Assembly (NCBI GenBank): GCA_955652855.1
Contig: CATPCN010000567.1
Location: forward strand, 1 to 8,870
Length of the DNA: 8,870 bases
Direction: 5' to 3'
Source: an uncultured Chthoniobacterales bacterium
GTDB taxonomy: Bacteria > Verrucomicrobiota > Verrucomicrobiae > Chthoniobacterales > UBA10450
Positions 1 to 6,459 of the stretch are shown in pieces (position 1 is the first letter of the stretch; each line of letters begins with the position of its first letter). Both the position numbers and the translations under genes were made by a program. The notes below the pieces were generated by a model. That model had not been told where the DNA came from. It did no database searches and worked only from the letters and a program-made list of their open reading frames with translations.

Positions 1-595
1 CAAACGCGTCGCGCGAGACAAGTGTCGGAAAAAAAGAGCTGCGCGCCGCCCAACCAAAGGTGCGCGCCGCGCCATAAAGGAAGAGCAAAAGATAAATCAA
101 CGGGACGGAAGCGTCGTCAAAATGAAACGCAGGATGATGGCGCTCGAAAATTGTGGCGATCGCGCGCAGGCCATTATTGCCGTGCTGCAAGATCGACAAT
201 CGCGGAATGGCGAGATGTTTCCACGAAACGAGCGCGAGCGCGACGGACGCGATCGCGCTGAAAATTTGCGAAATCAGGATGATTCGTTTGCGACTGAATC
301 GGTCGGCGAGATGTCCGGCTGGAAGGGAAAGCGCGACGACTGGAAGGGCGATAACAAGTCCGACGAGACCGAGGGCCGTGGCGGAATGGGTGCGCGCATA
401 AATTTCCCACTCGACCGCGACCGCCAGCATTTGACGGCCCATGATCGAGAGCAGATTTCCGATCGTGAATAAACTGAATCCTCCGAAACGGAACGCCGCG
501 TAAGGATCATGCGACTTGAGGGGCAAAGCGGCCGCTGGCCGTTGATCACCTGGCGATTCGAACTCGTTAGGCGTCGGGTTGGTTGGTCGCGGCAT
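1..595 (-). CDS. MFS exporter, N-terminal part (cut by left edge)
   Basis: A major facilitator superfamily transporter of the MFS_3/EntS-like exporter type, probably a proton-driven efflux pump in the inner membrane; the substrate cannot be told. The reading frame is open from an ATG at 595-593 to the window edge (198 codons plus one base), so the C-terminal half is missing. After a hydrophilic tail of about 35 residues come TM1 (about 36-60) and TM2 (about 74-93), then the MFS signature loop GHLADRFSRKR at 94-104, TM3 (about 106-124) and TM4 (about 164-180). The segment 125-163, between TM3 and TM4, is longer than usual for the family and holds a copy of the AAGATCGACA repeat. An in-frame ATG at 625-623 would add 10 residues; neither start has a clear ribosome site. 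It lies downstream of, and in the same direction as, the glycosyltransferase gene. Family call firm, substrate unknown. Confidence 0.85.
   Translation of the reverse strand, partial: MPRPTNPTPNEFESPGDQRPAAALPLKSHDPYAAFRFGGFSLFTIGNLLSIMGRQMLAVAVEWEIYARTHSATALGLVGLVIALPVVALSLPAGHLADRFSRKRIILISQIFSAIASVALALVSWKHLAIPRLSILQHGNNGLRAIATIFERHHPAFHFDDASVPLIYLLLFLYGAARTFGWAARSSFFPTLVSRDAF
189..198 (+). repeat. Iterated 10-mer AAGATCGACA, copy 1
   Basis: Exact copy inside the MFS gene and antisense to it, read there as Leu-Ser-Ile-Leu. It is preceded by C. See findings for the family of copies. Confidence 0.85.
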
Positions 596-634
596 GATTC
601 GGCGCGTTCGCGCAAACGCGCGCATGAGATTGTA

Positions 635-659
635 AAGTTGCTCGCTTGCGACGCAACTT
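635..659 (-). terminator. Hairpin, possible terminator of the glycosyltransferase gene
   Basis: A strong inverted repeat lies 10 bases past the stop of the minus-strand glycosyltransferase. The outer arms are AAGTTGC (635-641) and GCAACTT (653-659). The inner arms TCGC (642-645) and GCGA (648-651) enclose a TT loop, with one bulged C at 652, giving about 11 base pairs. On the minus strand it is followed by TTTAC, not a long T run, so it is at best a weak intrinsic terminator. It also sits just upstream of both possible MFS starts (595 and 625) and could instead be a leader or attenuator hairpin, or an mRNA processing site. Confidence 0.45.
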
Positions 660-669
660 GCGCAATTCG

Positions 670-2046
670 TTATCGCTTGATCACGTAAACGGGAGGTGAC
701 GAAAAAAGGACCTTCTCATCCCCGCCTGGTCGCGCAGCTCCGAAAAGCTTTGTGACGACGCGCAAATTTTCGCCATGTGTGCTCGCTTGCGCTGCGGGAA
801 CACTCCTCATCCATCTTCCGGTTTTCAAATAAACGTAACAAACGTCGTTTTGATCGATGTTCTCGTAAGCCAACTGTGCGCTGTCGATCTTGTTCGCTTG
901 GATCCAGGCAATGAGTGCCAGCCAGTTTTTTTCGGGCGGCGCTTGAAATTTCAACGGCGCCAGGGTTGCGGCCAGAAACAAAACGACCACCGCCGGCGCG
1001 AGCCACGGCAAGCCGCGAGCATACCAATTGTTCAGGGCCGGCGCAGAAATTCGACAGATTCCCCAGCTCACGATCCAGGCGAGCATTGGATAGATAGGTA
1101 ACGCGTAATTCGGTTTGCGATCGGGAAAAATGCTGAGCGCGATAAGCCAGAGCGTCACCCAGACAGCGGCGAGCATTCCGAAATCAGGCCTCGCTGTCTG
1201 CGCCGGCGATTTCCGAATGCGAAAATAGATCGCGCAACCCAATCCCAGCATCCACGGCCAATAAGTCTGCAAAATTCCCGTTACGTAATAAAAGATCGAC
1301 GACGATTGGTCTGAACCTCTGGCGCGATCGACGACTTCGTGAATGAAGTACTGGTTTGTGAAGCGCGCGCCGAAAGCCGAGTACATGTAGAAATGCCACG
1401 GCGCGGCCACGAGCAAGGCAATCGGCAGCGCACCGAATGCAATCCAGAGAATCAATTTTGCGCGCCCCGTCATTGCAAACCAAATGGCGAAAAGGGGGAG
1501 CGCGAACAAAGCCACCAACGGTTTGCACAAAAGCGCGAGCCCGATCTGAATTCCGCAGAGAATGACAGGCAAGCGTTTGTCTCGGCGAATGGCTTGTGTA
1601 ACCAACCAAACGGCGAGCATGACAAAAAAAAGTTGCCAAAAATCCAGCGAGATTTCGCGCGTGCGCCTGAAAAATTCGTAGGTCAGCGCGAGAACAATTC
1701 CGCTCACGACCGCTTCACGGCGAGTGCGGAGATTGCGCACCGAGAGCATGCTGAAAACAAGCACGCCAATGGCGGCAAGAATGCTGGGCGCGCGAGCAGC
1801 AACAAGATTCGCTCCAAATACTCTTAGAAAAAATCCGTGGATCCAAAAAGCCATCGGTGGCTTGTTGAAATAAAGCTTCTCCGGATTCAATTGCGGCACG
1901 AGCAACGATCCATCCTTCCACATGTGCAGGCCGACGGCCGCGTAGCGAACCGCGTCGCGTCGAAAATCCCCCTGCTCCAAATGCGGCAATGTGACCGCAA
2001 GCAAGATCAAAACCGGAATCAAATAGAGCTTAAAGGAGCGTGGCAT
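670..2046 (-). CDS. GT39/ArnT-like membrane glycosyltransferase
   Basis: A 458-residue multi-pass inner-membrane protein of the GT-C fold, family GT39 (ArnT/PMT_2, COG1807). Family members move a sugar from a polyprenyl-phosphate donor onto lipid A, protein or another acceptor on the outer face of the membrane. Visible signatures are the first-loop acidic motif in DAVRYA (Asp31, where ArnT has DE.RY), the YFNKPP motif at 59-64, Lys175 in LLCKP, APWHFYM at 205-211 and the KPNYALPIYPMLA motif at 311-323, all typical of the family. TM1 is about 7-20 and further hydrophobic helices run to about residue 365. The remaining roughly 90 residues are a short soluble C-terminal domain. It starts with ATG and no Shine-Dalgarno is seen; the leader contains an inverted repeat at 2065-2089. 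It may be co-transcribed with the MFS gene. Acceptor and donor are not deducible. Confidence 0.85.
   Translation of the reverse strand: MPRSFKLYLIPVLILLAVTLPHLEQGDFRRDAVRYAAVGLHMWKDGSLLVPQLNPEKLYFNKPPMAFWIHGFFLRVFGANLVAARAPSILAAIGVLVFSMLSVRNLRTRREAVVSGIVLALTYEFFRRTREISLDFWQLFFVMLAVWLVTQAIRRDKRLPVILCGIQIGLALLCKPLVALFALPLFAIWFAMTGRAKLILWIAFGALPIALLVAAPWHFYMYSAFGARFTNQYFIHEVVDRARGSDQSSSIFYYVTGILQTYWPWMLGLGCAIYFRIRKSPAQTARPDFGMLAAVWVTLWLIALSIFPDRKPNYALPIYPMLAWIVSWGICRISAPALNNWYARGLPWLAPAVVVLFLAATLAPLKFQAPPEKNWLALIAWIQANKIDSAQLAYENIDQNDVCYVYLKTGRWMRSVPAAQASTHGENLRVVTKLFGAARPGGDEKVLFSSPPVYVIKR
882..891 (-). repeat. Iterated 10-mer AAGATCGACA, copy 2
   Basis: Exact copy (plus strand TGTCGATCTT) in the sense direction of the glycosyltransferase gene, read as Lys-Ile-Asp in its soluble C-terminal part. 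It is preceded by C on the motif strand. Confidence 0.85.
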
Positions 2047-2064
2047 CGAGCGCAGATTAACAAC

Positions 2065-2089
2065 GTCGCGCGATTTTGATGCGCGCGAC
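2065..2089. promoter_or_regulatory. Perfect 8-bp inverted repeat in the glycosyltransferase leader
   Basis: GTCGCGCG (2065-2072) and CGCGCGAC (2082-2089) form a perfect inverted repeat around a 9-base AT-richer loop, ending 18 bases upstream of the minus-strand ATG at 2046. It could be an operator for a dimeric regulator or an RNA hairpin in the leader. The arms are made only of CG-rich words that are common in this DNA, which lowers its weight. Confidence 0.4.
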
Positions 2090-2095
2090 TCTATA

Positions 2096-2105
2096 TGTCG
2101 ATCTT
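2096..2105 (-). repeat. Iterated 10-mer AAGATCGACA, copy 3 (intergenic)
   Basis: Exact copy (plus strand TGTCGATCTT) between the divergent genes, 50 bases upstream of the glycosyltransferase start. It is flanked as CTAAGATCGACATATAG on the motif strand. Confidence 0.85.
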
Positions 2106-2337
2106 AGTGGCGGCATGCTGAGGCGCGCTTGATTGTAAGTGGCGATACTCGAGGACGGCGCGACATCTTCATCCTTGTCCTAACCAATTCCATGCCGGAT
2201 AAAGCTACCAAGCAACCCCGGTTTATTTTTACAAACAAACTGAAACTCCCGAGAAACTGCCGCGGCGCAGCGCGTTGGAAGTTTTGCCTGCGTCCGCCAT
2301 TGAAAACGACTTTTAGCGCGCCCGACACGCCGGATTT

Positions 2338-2347
2338 TAGATCGACA
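2338..2347 (+). repeat. Repeat variant TAGATCGACA upstream of the reductase
   Basis: A one-mismatch copy (first A replaced by T), opposite in orientation to the copy at 2096. It ends 5 bases before the reductase ATG, so it sits where a ribosome-binding site would be expected, and no purine-rich site is visible there instead. Confidence 0.6.
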
Positions 2348-2352
2348 TAGCA

Positions 2353-3516
2353 ATGCCGGACAAACATACTGCCGCGCCCGTTGCCCCGACGCCGTATACC
2401 CGCGCGAATCCGTTTCCCGGTAAGCTCGTCGTGAATCGCCGCTTGAGCGGACCGGATTCGGAAAAAGACACGCGCCATTTCGAGATCGACCTCAAAGGTT
2501 GGGGATTGAGTTTTGAAGTTGGCGACTCGTTGGCGGTTTATCCGACCAACGATCCCGAGCTGGTTCAGGAAATCATTCACGCGATCGGCGCGAAAGGCGA
2601 CGAGACAGTGCCCGCTGCGAAAACTCAAAAAAAATTACGCGCCGCACTTCTGCGCGATTTTTCCATCACCCAACCGACGCCAAAGTTTTTGAAAGCGATC
2701 ACGGAACGCGCAAACTCTTCGACGCTGCTGAAAGACCTGCTCACGCCGGGACGCAAGGAAGATCTGGATCGATATCTCTGGGGCATGGAGGTGATTGATT
2801 TTTTGAATGAGCATCCTTCCGCAAAGTTTAGGCCGGAAGAATTCGTTGCGCTCCTCACAAAATTGCAGCCGCGGCTCTACTCAGTTGCCTCAAGCTTGCG
2901 CGCTTATCCCGACCAGGTGCACTTCATCGTCGACGTCGTCCGCTATGAAAGCCACGGCCGTGTGCGCAAAGGCGTTGCTTCATCATTTCTGGCCGAACGC
3001 GCGGAGAATGTTCCCGTTCCCGTTTATCCAAGTTCAGCAAAACATTTTCATCTGCCGGAAGATTCCGACACGCCGATCATCATGATCGGACCCGGCACAG
3101 GCGTCGCGCCGTTCCGCGCATTTTTACAAGATCGACATGCAACCGGCGCCAAAGGAAAAAACTGGCTTTTCTTCGGCGCGCAGCGCGAGAACTGCGACTA
3201 CGCCTACAAAGAAGACTTCGATCAATTCAAACGGGACGGCATTCTCGCGCGACTCAACTGCGCCTGGTCGCGCGATCAAGCCCACAAAATCTATGTTCAG
3301 CATCGCTTGCTCGAGAACGCAGCGGAAATTTGGAAATGGATCGACGCGGAGGGCGCGCAGTTTTTTGTTTGCGGTGATGCGCGGCGCATGGCCAAGGATG
3401 TGGATGCCGCCTTACGCAAGATTGTGCAGGAGCAGGGCGGCAAATCGGTCGGTGAGGCGAATGAATATGTCGAGAAGCTGAAAAGCGACAAACGTTACAA
3501 GCGCGATGTTTATTAA
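2353..3516 (+). CDS. CysJ-like NADPH/FAD reductase lacking the flavodoxin domain
   Basis: A 387-residue cytoplasmic flavoprotein matching the FAD- and NADPH-binding half of the diflavin reductase family (sulfite reductase alpha subunit CysJ, cytochrome P450 reductase). It should take electrons from NADPH onto FAD and pass them to a separate carrier. The FAD_binding_1 domain covers about 16-230, with RLYSVASS at 174-181 and the second flavin motif GVASS at 207-211. The NADPH domain has GPGTGVAPFRAF at 246-257 and FFGAQRE at 273-279. Ser306, Arg307, Lys312 and Tyr314, in the SRDQ..K.Y region, match the 2'-phosphate contacts of P450 reductase and favour NADPH over NADH. CGDARRMAKDV follows at 340-350. 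The terminal RYKRDVY puts an aromatic Tyr387 over the flavin, as in CysJ. CysJ is about 600 residues; the N-terminal FMN flavodoxin domain is absent and no flavodoxin or CysI gene is nearby. Start is the ATG two bases after an upstream in-frame TAG; no Shine-Dalgarno. Partner and true substrate are unknown. Confidence 0.87.
   Translation: MPDKHTAAPVAPTPYTRANPFPGKLVVNRRLSGPDSEKDTRHFEIDLKGWGLSFEVGDSLAVYPTNDPELVQEIIHAIGAKGDETVPAAKTQKKLRAALLRDFSITQPTPKFLKAITERANSSTLLKDLLTPGRKEDLDRYLWGMEVIDFLNEHPSAKFRPEEFVALLTKLQPRLYSVASSLRAYPDQVHFIVDVVRYESHGRVRKGVASSFLAERAENVPVPVYPSSAKHFHLPEDSDTPIIMIGPGTGVAPFRAFLQDRHATGAKGKNWLFFGAQRENCDYAYKEDFDQFKRDGILARLNCAWSRDQAHKIYVQHRLLENAAEIWKWIDAEGAQFFVCGDARRMAKDVDAALRKIVQEQGGKSVGEANEYVEKLKSDKRYKRDVY
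3128..3137 (+). repeat. Iterated 10-mer AAGATCGACA, copy 4
   Basis: Exact copy in the sense direction of the reductase gene, read as Gln-Asp-Arg-His just after the NADPH-binding motif. It is preceded by C. Confidence 0.85.
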
Positions 3517-3527
3517 TTCCAAGTGAT

Positions 3528-3537
3528 TGTCGATCTT
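3528..3537 (-). repeat. Iterated 10-mer AAGATCGACA, copy 5 (intergenic)
   Basis: Exact copy (plus strand TGTCGATCTT) starting 12 bases after the reductase stop and ending 36 bases before the cyclase start. On the motif strand it is flanked as GCTAAGATCGACAATC, sharing CTAAG with copy 3. Confidence 0.85.
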
Positions 3538-3573
3538 AGCGCTGTTGCTCGTCATGACTTCCGATGAAGAAAA

Positions 3574-4215
3574 TTGCGACGCACATTCGGCGTGCACGTG
3601 GGCCGCAAAGTCGCGGAACAAATTCTGGCGCGCGATCCTGGTGTCGGCGGGACGGAACAGGAAATTACGGTGATTTTTGTCGACATCCGATCGTTCACGG
3701 CACGCGCGGCGCATCTTAAACCTCATGAAGCGGTGGGTCTGCTCAACGAATTTCTACGCGCCATGGTGGAAGTGGTCGAAGGCGAGCACGGTGGCATGAT
3801 CAACAAATTTTTGGGCGACGGTTTCATGGCGCTGTTCGGAGTCGACAGCGACGCGCGCAATCACGCCGACAAGGCATTGGCCGCCGGACGCGACATGGAG
3901 CGCAGGCTGGAACGTCTCAATGCCGATCTTGTAAAACGCGGTGAAGAGCCGATCCGAATCGGCATCGGCATTAATAGCGGGCGCGCCATTGTCGGCAGCA
4001 TCGGTTCACCAGAACGGATGGAGTTCACGGTCATCGGGAACACGGTGAACGTCGCGTCCCGAATCGAAGGCTTGAACAAAACGCTCAACACGACATTGCT
4101 GATCAGCAAAGCGACGCGGGATGCTTTGCGACGGCCGCCAGCGCTCCGCGCTTTGACTCCGCAGACAGTGAAAGGTGTCGAGCAGCCGGTGAAAATTTTT
4201 ACGCTCGCGGGCTAG
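3574..4215 (+). CDS. Stand-alone class III adenylate/guanylate cyclase domain
   Basis: A 213-residue class III nucleotide cyclase that should convert ATP (more likely than GTP) to the cyclic monophosphate. Metal-binding Asp37 lies in FVDIRSF and Asp82 in FLGDGF. Lys78 (NKFLGDG) and Thr152 (FTVIGN) are the usual purine-contacting pair of class IIIb adenylyl cyclases, and Asn159 and Arg163 (VNVASR) are the catalytic pair, so the active site looks complete. Asn156 replaces the common Asp in the IGDTVN motif. The frame can start no earlier than TTG 3574, because an in-frame TGA lies at 3565. The first residues, RRTFG, match the linker that normally follows a sensor or membrane domain, so the regulatory N-terminus is missing. 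An ATG at 3554 opens MTSDEEN in another frame, which would join as MTSDEENLRRTFG if one base were added near 3574. It lies 57 bases downstream of the reductase and is probably co-transcribed. Confidence 0.82.
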   Translation: MRRTFGVHVGRKVAEQILARDPGVGGTEQEITVIFVDIRSFTARAAHLKPHEAVGLLNEFLRAMVEVVEGEHGGMINKFLGDGFMALFGVDSDARNHADKALAAGRDMERRLERLNADLVKRGEEPIRIGIGINSGRAIVGSIGSPERMEFTVIGNTVNVASRIEGLNKTLNTTLLISKATRDALRRPPALRALTPQTVKGVEQPVKIFTLAG

Positions 4216-4256
4216 CGCTCTCGCCAGCTGGACACTTCGAACCAACGCAAATCCTT

Positions 4257-6443
4257 TCATCGCTGTGTTCGTGCGGCCGCGATCGTGCTCAAAACAAGAA
4301 TTACCACGCACAAGATCGACAGTCCGCCGCCGTAAACGAGCCAGCGCGGACGATAATCGAGAACGAGCTGGCCGTGCCATCCGGCCGGCACTTCCACAAT
4401 CGGAAATAAACCGCGATAAGAATCGACCGCGAGTTCCGTGTGGCCGAGCCGCGCTACGTAGCCGCGAAAATACGGCCGCGAAAATGCGAGCAGCACTGGC
4501 CGCGTCCGATCTGTCGGCGCAAGATCGACAATTACTTTCTGGCGCGAGTTCTCGATGATGCGCACGTCCGCATTTGAGAAACCGGCTTTTCTCATCGCGC
4601 GGACGTGTGGCAGCTCCGCGTCGCGATGGTAAACATCGCCTTCCTCCGACCAATCGACGAGCTTCCAATCGACTGGCAATGCTTGATCGAGCCAGAAATC
4701 GCGCGCAACGATGATGCCGTCGACGCCAAAGTCGGCGAGCAGACCATCAGGTCCGCTCTCGGGCAAAACGATTCCGGAGATTTGCGGTCGCGGGATTTGC
4801 CCTTGCGTCGAGCAATCGAACAGACGCGCGATGCCGGCCGGACCGACCGGACTGTAGCCATTAACGAGATGCACACCGGCGAACATGGATGTGCTGCCCG
4901 GCCGCACGACCGAACCGTAGGCCGGGCCGGTCTCGTCGGCGCGATACGACAGCTGCGGCGAATTGTAGAGGCTGAGATAAAGTCGATTGCGATCCAGCGG
5001 CGCGGTGCCGTTCAAATTTTCGCCGAAGTTGAATCGCGCAACTGCGCTGTGGTTCGGGAGAACGACATATGCAACGAGCAACGTCGTGAACGAAACAATC
5101 GCCGGCAGCCAGACGATCGCGCGTGGATGTTTAGTCAGCAATCCTTCGAGCCCGCACCAAATTAATGCGACTAGCAGAAAGATGACGGGCAGATCCAACC
5201 TAGAATGCGCACTGGTCGCGCTGGAAAAAATCATCGCGCACCATGCGAGCGCGACCAGCAGGACAGCCCAGACGCCGAAATTCTCCGAGCCAAACCGTCG
5301 TCGGGGGATTCGAGTCGTTAGGCAAAACTCAAATGCTTCCGCCGCCGCGAGCGCGAGGACGAGATGAAACAGCGCGAGCCAACGAAAACTGAACCGGAAG
5401 AGCCCTGCGCCGGGCAGCATGCAGACAAGAAGAACGACGGCGAGCAATCCGAGTTCCCATCCCACAGCCAAGAAAAATTTCCGCCGAAGCACGACAGCGG
5501 CTGCGATGAGGAGGACAATGGGCGCGAGACCACACGCGAGTTCGAGCGAAGCGTGCGGGCGCAACAATTCTTCGAATTGACGCCAGGGCACGGTCCACGA
5601 CGGCAAAATTAAACCGGGCAGCGCGTTGATCGGGACGAGCCATTGGCGCGGGCGAAACACCTCGATAGCGCGTCGTGAGCCGAGCGCATAATCGAACAAG
5701 GCGAGCCAGGCGGGCGCGGACAGTCCCACGCCTAACGACCAGCCGATGCCGAGTCGGAGAATGGCGCGCGCGTCCCGCGACGCGATCCATGTGCGCAGCG
5801 CCAGCCAGGCGGTGACGAGTGCGAGCATTAAGATCGTGTACGGAAAACCGCCGGTGATGAGCAAATAAATGAATGGCGCGGGCAGCAATGCGACCGCGAA
5901 GGCTCGTTGTCGATCTAAGGCACGTTCGAGAGCCCACCAGCACCACGGCAGCCAGGCGAAGACCGCGACTGCTGCGAACCAATCGGTCGCGCCCCAGCAC
6001 AGCATCCAGCCGTTGAGCGCGGCGACGATCGCGACCATGCTCGCAATCGGCGGCGACACATTTCGGCCGCGCGCGAGCAGATACGCGCCGGCGGCAAGAA
6101 CAAACAAATGGGCGATGGAAAGCGCGGCGGCTTGTTGTGCGAAGGTGAGCGGGAATTTCCAGATGAAAACGACCGCGGCGTTCACGAAAATCGAAAACGT
6201 GCCGTATTGAAATTCGCCGGCCAGATTGCTGCAGACCCACGAGTACGGACTAAGCAACGGAAGATGGCCTTCGCTCCAACTCCGTGCCACGTCCGCAAAT
6301 ACGGGCAAGATCGACAACTGATAATCGTCTGCCCAGAAAAACTGCGGGTCGCGCCAAAGCAGCAGCAAACAAAACGCGGCGACGATAACGCCAGCCATTA
6401 CCGCGCCGATTATTTCGAAACGCAAAGATCGCGGCTCGGACAT
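4257..6443 (-). CDS. YfhO-like polytopic membrane protein (GT-C type)
   Basis: A 728-residue inner-membrane protein resembling the YfhO family (PF09586), whose Bacillus and Listeria members help glycosylate surface polymers using undecaprenyl-phosphate sugars. TM1 is about 10-30 and is followed by an acidic first loop, WADDYQLS (37-44), like the catalytic loop of GT-C enzymes. About a dozen more hydrophobic helices run to about 462. A soluble, probably extracytoplasmic domain follows (about 465-700), ending with the family-like segments SRPYFRGY (655-662) and VPAGWHGQLVLDYRPR (685-700). A last helix lies at about 703-723. The ATG at 6443 is 16 bases after the stop of the upstream hydrolase gene, so the two are probably one operon. 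A repeat variant with two extra bases, AAGATCGCGACA (6454-6443), overlaps the A of the start codon. Three further repeat copies lie in this gene. The 41-base gap to the convergent cyclase shows no clear terminator. Acceptor polymer unknown. Confidence 0.75.
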   Translation of the reverse strand: MSEPRSLRFEIIGAVMAGVIVAAFCLLLLWRDPQFFWADDYQLSILPVFADVARSWSEGHLPLLSPYSWVCSNLAGEFQYGTFSIFVNAAVVFIWKFPLTFAQQAAALSIAHLFVLAAGAYLLARGRNVSPPIASMVAIVAALNGWMLCWGATDWFAAVAVFAWLPWCWWALERALDRQRAFAVALLPAPFIYLLITGGFPYTILMLALVTAWLALRTWIASRDARAILRLGIGWSLGVGLSAPAWLALFDYALGSRRAIEVFRPRQWLVPINALPGLILPSWTVPWRQFEELLRPHASLELACGLAPIVLLIAAAVVLRRKFFLAVGWELGLLAVVLLVCMLPGAGLFRFSFRWLALFHLVLALAAAEAFEFCLTTRIPRRRFGSENFGVWAVLLVALAWCAMIFSSATSAHSRLDLPVIFLLVALIWCGLEGLLTKHPRAIVWLPAIVSFTTLLVAYVVLPNHSAVARFNFGENLNGTAPLDRNRLYLSLYNSPQLSYRADETGPAYGSVVRPGSTSMFAGVHLVNGYSPVGPAGIARLFDCSTQGQIPRPQISGIVLPESGPDGLLADFGVDGIIVARDFWLDQALPVDWKLVDWSEEGDVYHRDAELPHVRAMRKAGFSNADVRIIENSRQKVIVDLAPTDRTRPVLLAFSRPYFRGYVARLGHTELAVDSYRGLFPIVEVPAGWHGQLVLDYRPRWLVYGGGLSILCVVILVLSTIAAARTQR
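4312..4321 (+). repeat. Iterated 10-mer AAGATCGACA, copy 6
   Basis: Exact copy, antisense to the YfhO-like gene, where it gives Leu-Ser-Ile-Leu in the last membrane helix. It is preceded by C. Confidence 0.85.
4521..4530 (+). repeat. Iterated 10-mer AAGATCGACA, copy 7
   Basis: Exact copy, antisense to the YfhO-like gene, in a different codon phase from copy 6: it gives Ile-Val-Asp-Leu in the soluble domain. It is preceded by C and lies only 209 bases from copy 6. Confidence 0.85.
5908..5917 (-). repeat. Repeat variant TAGATCGACA in the YfhO-like gene
   Basis: A one-mismatch copy (plus strand TGTCGATCTA), identical to the variant at 2338-2347. It is in the sense direction of the YfhO-like gene, giving Leu-Asp-Arg-Gln in a loop between membrane helices. 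Confidence 0.55.
6307..6316 (+). repeat. Iterated 10-mer AAGATCGACA, copy 8
   Basis: Exact copy, antisense to the YfhO-like gene, giving Leu-Ser-Ile-Leu next to the acidic first-loop motif. It is preceded by C. Confidence 0.85.
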
Positions 6444-6459
6444 GTCGCGATCTTGATAT

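Larger units (their letters stand above)
2047..2352. other. Divergent intergenic region, 306 bases
   Basis: This stretch separates the divergent glycosyltransferase and reductase genes and must hold both promoters, although I see no convincing -35/-10 pair. It contains the inverted repeat at 2065-2089, an exact repeat copy at 2096-2105 and an inversely oriented one-mismatch copy at 2338-2347. A plus-strand open frame from TTG 2129 or ATG 2192 to 2350 ends two bases before the reductase start, but the protein resembles nothing I recognise and I do not call it a gene. The segment at 2192-2208 resembles the start of the reductase gene at 2353-2369, matching at 14 of 17 bases. Confidence 0.6.

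Noticed and set aside
166..255. GCGATCGC (HIP1-like octamer) at 166 and 249
   Set aside because: CGCGATC-type words are common in this GC-rich DNA and the octamer is not clearly enriched across the window.
122..472. 116-residue plus-strand open frame
   Set aside because: Charged, low-quality translation antisense to the MFS exporter, whose minus-strand frame shows clear membrane helices and the MFS loop motif.
2090..2096. TATAGA as a -10 box for the glycosyltransferase
   Set aside because: Only a partial match with no -35 box at the right distance, and it merely borders the repeat copy.
2129..2350. 73-residue open frame (TTG start, inner ATG 2192) just upstream of the reductase
   Set aside because: No recognisable domain, atypical composition, and it overlaps the divergent regulatory region; kept only as a note on the intergenic entry.
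2104..2628. 174-residue minus-strand open frame over the reductase start
   Set aside because: Antisense shadow of a well-supported reductase, with no family features.
4216..4256. Shared terminator between the convergent cyclase and YfhO-like genes
   Set aside because: Only short palindromes (GCTAGC, CCAGCTGG) are present, with no stable stem and T run.
5329..6240. 303-residue minus-strand open frame
   Set aside because: Arginine-rich out-of-frame shadow of the YfhO-like gene.
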